A stretch of 18,035 nt of DNA from an uncultured Bacteroidales bacterium. Lineage in GTDB: Bacteria; Bacteroidota; Bacteroidia; Bacteroidales; Bacteroidaceae. A program made the position numbers and the translations under genes. Where the stretch lies: the NCBI GenBank assembly GCA_947367415.1, contig CANBEE010000017.1, positions 1-18,035 on the forward strand. The letters run 5' to 3'. Under the pieces are notes generated by a model. That model was not told the origin of the DNA. It did no database searches and saw only the letters and a list, made by a program, of their open reading frames with translations. Of the stretch, positions 14,659 through 18,035 are shown one piece after another. How positions within the stretch are numbered: position 1 is the stretch's first letter; each line of letters begins with the position of its first letter.

Positions 14659-17600
14659 TCACTTCACGACCTTCTCCACCCGTGTTGTGCCGTCGCTGTA
14701 GGTGGAACGCACAATGTTGAGTCCGCTCTGTAGCGCATCTACGGCTATCCCTGCAGCGTTGTAGACGACTGTTGAGGCCAGCTGCCCGTGGCTTTCGGGA
14801 GTCTCCACCGAGGTCTTGGTTACCTCGGTCGACGGCATGCCCAGTCCGCCCATCTCGTTGGCTGCGCGTATGCTGTAGCGGTCGCTGTCGTTGGCATCGG
14901 CAGGTATGGTGTAGGAGTTGTCGTTGGTGAATGCTACAACCTTGCCGTTCTTGCAGATGGCATAGCACAGCACATAGTCCGATGCTGCCCAGCTGATGAC
15001 GCCGTCGGCTACGCTGATGGCTGGTGCTGCAGCCTGCTCGGTGAGGAGCTGTGGCTGCCAGCTGTCGTCGCCTGCCAGCACGTTGGCGATGGTGTAGGCT
15101 GCTGCCTCCTCGGCGGTGAGTACGGGGTTGTAGGTCACCTCGATCGACTCGAAGGTGGTACGGCGCTTGCTGCAGTCGATGGGTGTGCCGTTCTCTGTGC
15201 GGCTGTTATACTCGGCAAAGAGTGTAGGCACCACGTTCATCTCGGTCCATCCTCTAGCCGAGGGGATTACCTTCATGGTAGTGTTGATCCATACGCAGCG
15301 CGGTGTGCCCTGCCAGGGGCGTCCCAGCGAGTAGTCGCCATCGGTGATGGGGTGTCCATCGATGATGCATTCGTTGAACACGTAGCCCCACTGGGTTGCC
15401 GTTGCGGGTGCGGTGATGCAGTTGCCGCCACGCTCTTCGAGGTAGAGTGTAGTGCCCTGGAAGAAGACGTCGCCACCGCCACAGATGAAGTCCACCGTGC
15501 CGTGTACCTCTCCGCCCTCGTAGTAGGTGCGTGCGCTATTGTTATTGGTGTAGTAGGTGTCTTGGTGCGACAGCTGGCGCACATTCTTGAACACATTCTT
15601 GTTGCCTTTGTCCTGAATGGCCACAGCGCGTCCCGTGCTGCCCTTGTAGTCGTAGGCATTCTTTATCGTGAGGTCTTGCATGTATATGTTATCGCCCTTG
15701 AGCAGCAATGTGGCCGACACTCCGATGCCCTCCTGCGGTGCCAGATTACGGATGACGGTACCCTCCATGCTCTCTCCGATGAGCGATACGGCCGCTGGTA
15801 CCGGGGTGAGGCAGGCGCTGCCCAGGTCGTAGAGCCCGTCGTGCAGGAATATGCGGAAGCGCTGCTTCCCGTCGGCACGCTTGAGGGCTGCCAGCAGCTC
15901 GTCGGCGGTGCTCACCACGGCATCATACATGCCCGGATTCACGGTCGGTGGTGCCAGCGTGGTGAAGCTGATGTTGATGGCCTCGCCAAGCGCGTTGTCC
16001 GTGAGGTCGGCAATGCTGCCGGGCTCCACCTTGAAGGTGTAGGGTGTGGCGTAGTCGAGTCCCAAGTAAGCGTATGTGACGGTCGAGCCAGTCACGGTGC
16101 CTCTCACCTCGCGGTTGCCGATGGTGGCTTTGGGGTTTATGAGCTTCACCTTCTCGTCAAACTGCAACACCACCTTGCCCGTAGCCGAGGCTCCTGTGGC
16201 GCCGTCGGTGGGGATGGTGGAGAGCAGGCGCGGTGCCATGCCGTCGCTCACCAGCTCCTTGTCGCCAAGGATATAGATGTCGGCGATGGTGGTGCCGTCC
16301 TTGTTGTCTTGGTCGTTGCCAGCCACCTCTGATGTGTAGTCGGGGATAAAGCGTATGTATACGGTGGGATGGTTGTTGGCCTCTTCGCCCAGTGTGCCTT
16401 TGATGTCGTAGGGAGTCTTGGCAGCCGTCATCGTCACCTCTCCAGCCATGGTCCACTGCTCACCATCGAGCGAGTACTCGATGCGCTGTGTGCGGTGAGC
16501 CTTGTAGTTGTAGAGCATGCGTGCCTGCACGCGGATATTCTTGAACTCGGTGGCGTTGATTCGTGTTTCGAAGTAGTATTCGCCGAACGTCTTCCAGTTG
16601 ACCGCGGCGCCAGCCAGCGACTCGTATCCTCCGGCATACTCGGCCGATTTGTCGAGCCATCCCTGAGTCTGTCCGGCAGCGTTGGTGAGATACAGTGTTG
16701 TCGTCTCATTGTCGATGTTTGATGCGAAGTCGGCTGGGCGTCCATTGGCACCGCTGCGCACGAAGTCCCATCCCACGATGTAGTCGATGGCGCTGTAGCA
16801 CGCCGTGTAAGCCCGGTCCTCGTCCATGGTGATTGAGAGGGTAGGGTTGGTGTCGCCCGTGTCCCAGTGGGTGAAGGTGAGTATGGGGTTCGAGGCCGCT
16901 GCGAGTGTCACCTGCGTGCCTGCCTCGTACATCTGCCGTCCGTCGATGAGCGTGGCTGCGGGTGTGGGTGCCACCATGTAGTCGTTGGCACCGCCCTCGG
17001 TTGCGAGTACTAGCTCATAGGTGTCCACCTTCACGAAGTTGGCTGTCAGCACCTCGTCGGCCACGATGGTATAGCGCAGCGCACTCTCCGTGCCCACCAC
17101 CTCGCCAGCAGCGTTGGTCCAGCAGACGAAGTTGTAGCCGAAGTTGTCGGTAGCCACGAGGCTCACCTCGCTGCCCACGTCATAGCTTTCGCTCACGGGG
17201 TCCACCTTGATGCTTCCTGCCTCCGGTGCTGGTGCCACGGCTGTGCCCAATGTAGCCTGCTCGGCCGTGATCTCCACCTGTGCATACACCTCGAGTTCAA
17301 ACATGTAGGCGTTCTGTGCATCGGCGAGGTTCCACCAGCGGAACTGCACGTTCTCCTCATTCACGTCACATTCCACCCACACGCCAGTGGCGGGATCGGC
17401 CACCTTGTCGCTCAGGGTCACCCAGTCGGCATCGTTCGCCCCCTTCTTTTGTAGTCCCCATCCGCGCTTGCTGCCTGTGGCTCCGTGGAAGTAGCGTATC
17501 TTGGTCACGTTGGCAAACGCGCTTGTCGTGACGGTGCCCCCCGCATTCTTCTCGGCCATGAGGAATCCTGTGAGGTCGCCAAACTTGCCCGTGTTCTGTC

Positions 17601-17817
17601 CCGAGGGCTTGCAGCTTGTCCCCACGAGCGTGAAGGTGATGTTCTCGTTGCTGAAGTTGGTGGCGATGTCGAGAGTCCCGCCGCTGGAGCCTACGGTGTT
17701 CCAGTTCGTGAAGTCGGTATCGATGACCATGCGCTCCTGTGTGTCGGCCATTGTCGGAAGAGCCATCCATGCACATAGCAGTGTCAGTACGTAGGTAAGC
17801 AGATTTCTTGTTTTCAT
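14659..17817 (-). CDS. Secreted multidomain pectinesterase with T9SS-type C-terminal sorting domain
   Basis: Extracellular enzyme of 1052 residues predicted to remove methyl esters from pectin (homogalacturonan). A signal peptide covers 1-24 (LLTYVLTLLCAWMALPTMA, cut before DTQ). A beta-rich domain (25-180) is followed by two InlB/Listeria-type bacterial repeats (about 190-262 and 266-342, with FVCWTN and FTHWDT). A galactose-binding-like domain lies at about 345-520 and an Ig-like Big_5-type domain at about 526-622 (APRLLSTIPTDGATG). The pectinesterase catalytic domain spans about 630-915. The catalytic motifs are intact: Gln735 (GRAVAIQ), Gln752-Asp753 (SHQDTYY), Asp776 (GTVDFICGG, nucleophile) and Arg833 (SLGRPW). 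A fibronectin-like segment (about 928-1000) leads to a C-terminal domain (1015-1052) with VVYNAAGIAVDALQSGLNIV and ending RVEKVVK, like T9SS type A sorting domains. A promoter is at 17850-17857. Confidence 0.9.
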   Translation of the reverse strand: MKTRNLLTYVLTLLCAWMALPTMADTQERMVIDTDFTNWNTVGSSGGTLDIATNFSNENITFTLVGTSCKPSGQNTGKFGDLTGFLMAEKNAGGTVTTSAFANVTKIRYFHGATGSKRGWGLQKKGANDADWVTLSDKVADPATGVWVECDVNEENVQFRWWNLADAQNAYMFELEVYAQVEITAEQATLGTAVAPAPEAGSIKVDPVSESYDVGSEVSLVATDNFGYNFVCWTNAAGEVVGTESALRYTIVADEVLTANFVKVDTYELVLATEGGANDYMVAPTPAATLIDGRQMYEAGTQVTLAAASNPILTFTHWDTGDTNPTLSITMDEDRAYTACYSAIDYIVGWDFVRSGANGRPADFASNIDNETTTLYLTNAAGQTQGWLDKSAEYAGGYESLAGAAVNWKTFGEYYFETRINATEFKNIRVQARMLYNYKAHRTQRIEYSLDGEQWTMAGEVTMTAAKTPYDIKGTLGEEANNHPTVYIRFIPDYTSEVAGNDQDNKDGTTIADIYILGDKELVSDGMAPRLLSTIPTDGATGASATGKVVLQFDEKVKLINPKATIGNREVRGTVTGSTVTYAYLGLDYATPYTFKVEPGSIADLTDNALGEAINISFTTLAPPTVNPGMYDAVVSTADELLAALKRADGKQRFRIFLHDGLYDLGSACLTPVPAAVSLIGESMEGTVIRNLAPQEGIGVSATLLLKGDNIYMQDLTIKNAYDYKGSTGRAVAIQDKGNKNVFKNVRQLSHQDTYYTNNNSARTYYEGGEVHGTVDFICGGGDVFFQGTTLYLEERGGNCITAPATATQWGYVFNECIIDGHPITDGDYSLGRPWQGTPRCVWINTTMKVIPSARGWTEMNVVPTLFAEYNSRTENGTPIDCSKRRTTFESIEVTYNPVLTAEEAAAYTIANVLAGDDSWQPQLLTEQAAAPAISVADGVISWAASDYVLCYAICKNGKVVAFTNDNSYTIPADANDSDRYSIRAANEMGGLGMPSTEVTKTSVETPESHGQLASTVVYNAAGIAVDALQSGLNIVRSTYSDGTTRVEKVVK

Positions 17818-17849
17818 ATCGATAGATTTTTATGGTTTGTCGGATTGTG

Positions 17850-17857
17850 CAAAGATA
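17850..17857 (-). promoter_or_regulatory. Promoter (-7 box) for the pectinesterase gene
   Basis: The minus strand reads TATCTTTG, a perfect TAnnTTTG -7 box extended as GTATCTTTGC, 32 bases before the ATG at 17817. The 16 bases TTATTCGTATCTTTGC on the minus strand (17849-17864) are identical to plus-strand 10671-10686 before the glycosyltransferase operon. A T-rich stretch (CTTTTTAT) stands where a -33 box would be. Confidence 0.75.
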
Positions 17858-17885
17858 CGAATAAACGAGCGAATAAAAAGGACTA

Positions 17886-17914
17886 CGAGAAGAAAAGCTT
17901 GCTTTTATTTCTCG
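17886..17914. terminator. Hairpin upstream of the pectinesterase promoter
   Basis: CGAGAA (17886-17891) pairs with TTCTCG (17909-17914), and AAAAG (17893-17897) pairs with CTTTT (17902-17906). A small 1x2 internal loop separates the two stems. On the minus strand the stem is followed by TAGTCCTTTTTATT, so it could end a minus-strand gene lying beyond the window edge. The rest of 17915-18035 is AT-rich and I see no gene in it. Confidence 0.4.
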
Positions 17915-18035
17915 CAGTGCTATTTTATGGTTCATCACTCCAAATGTCGGATGAACTAAAAATAAAGGAATAATCTTGGCGGATAGTATTATAATTTGTA
18001 ATTTTACGCACTGATTGAGATTACAGATTCTATAC

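Noticed and set aside
14788..16332. A 514-codon open frame on the plus strand, antisense to the pectinesterase.
   Set aside because: It is rich in Val, Gly, Ala and Cys with no recognisable family, and the opposite strand carries intact catalytic motifs. High-GC third positions of the real gene keep this frame open.
17366..17938. A 190-codon minus-strand frame that runs through the pectinesterase promoter.
   Set aside because: It overlaps the signal peptide region of the pectinesterase in another frame and becomes Arg/His-rich with no family match.
17975..18014. A possible plus-strand promoter (TATAATTTG) near the right edge for a gene beyond the window.
   Set aside because: It has one extra base relative to TAnnTTTG, lacks the GTAnCTTTGC extension of the other promoters, and the target gene is not visible.
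1..18035. CRISPR arrays, tRNA or rRNA genes, insertion sequences, attachment sites and prophage genes.
   Set aside because: I looked for regular direct repeats, cloverleaf-like sequence, transposase motifs and terminal inverted repeats, and saw none.

Overview
The window looks like a chromosomal segment from a member of the order Bacteroidales (phylum Bacteroidota). It carries the co-directional type IX secretion (T9SS) core genes porP-porK-porL-porM-porN. Promoters follow the Bacteroidota TAnnTTTG -7 pattern rather than the E. coli one, and most genes start without a clear Shine-Dalgarno site. Other typical genes are a DUF2795 protein, a DUF4294 protein and a CoA-transferase of the acetyl-CoA hydrolase family. 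Bacteroides proper generally lacks a T9SS, so a Prevotella-, Porphyromonas- or Muribaculaceae-like gut or oral relative is more likely. The genus cannot be fixed from the sequence alone.

Layout. (1) 50-271: a small DUF2795 gene with its own terminator (290-339). (2) 436-7160, plus strand: porP, porK, porL, porM, porN and a secreted DUF4294 protein, closely packed and presumably one operon. The porK-porL gap holds a small tandem repeat, and the porM-porN gap holds a stable hairpin. The unit ends at a shared hairpin terminator (7193-7238). (3) 9182 to 7269, minus strand: a small membrane-anchored acidic protein followed by a CoA-transferase, read from a clear promoter. (4) 10381 to 9290, minus strand: an OafA-like membrane acyltransferase with its own promoter. 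(5) 10382-10701: a 320-bp AT-rich divergent region with two terminator-like hairpins, a possible 21-codon ORF and a clear promoter for the next unit. (6) 10702-14576, plus strand: two GT4-type glycosyltransferases and an Xaa-Pro aminopeptidase, ending at a 26-bp two-way terminator (14597-14653). (7) 17817 to 14659, minus strand: a 1052-residue secreted multidomain pectinesterase with a T9SS-like C-terminal sorting domain. (8) 17818-18035: its promoter region and a further hairpin, with no gene seen.

How the genes fit together. PorL and PorM form the inner-membrane motor, PorK and PorN the periplasmic ring, and PorP is the outer-membrane partner. The pectinesterase is a probable T9SS client encoded in the same window. 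The glycosyltransferases and acyltransferase could build or modify surface glycan, including the lipopolysaccharide on which T9SS cargo is often anchored, but that link is inference. No complete novel system is evident. The observations most worth checking are the leader/mini-ORF region at 10448-10642, the porM-porN hairpin, an extended promoter consensus shared by four genes, and the lysine/alanine-rich tail of PorN.
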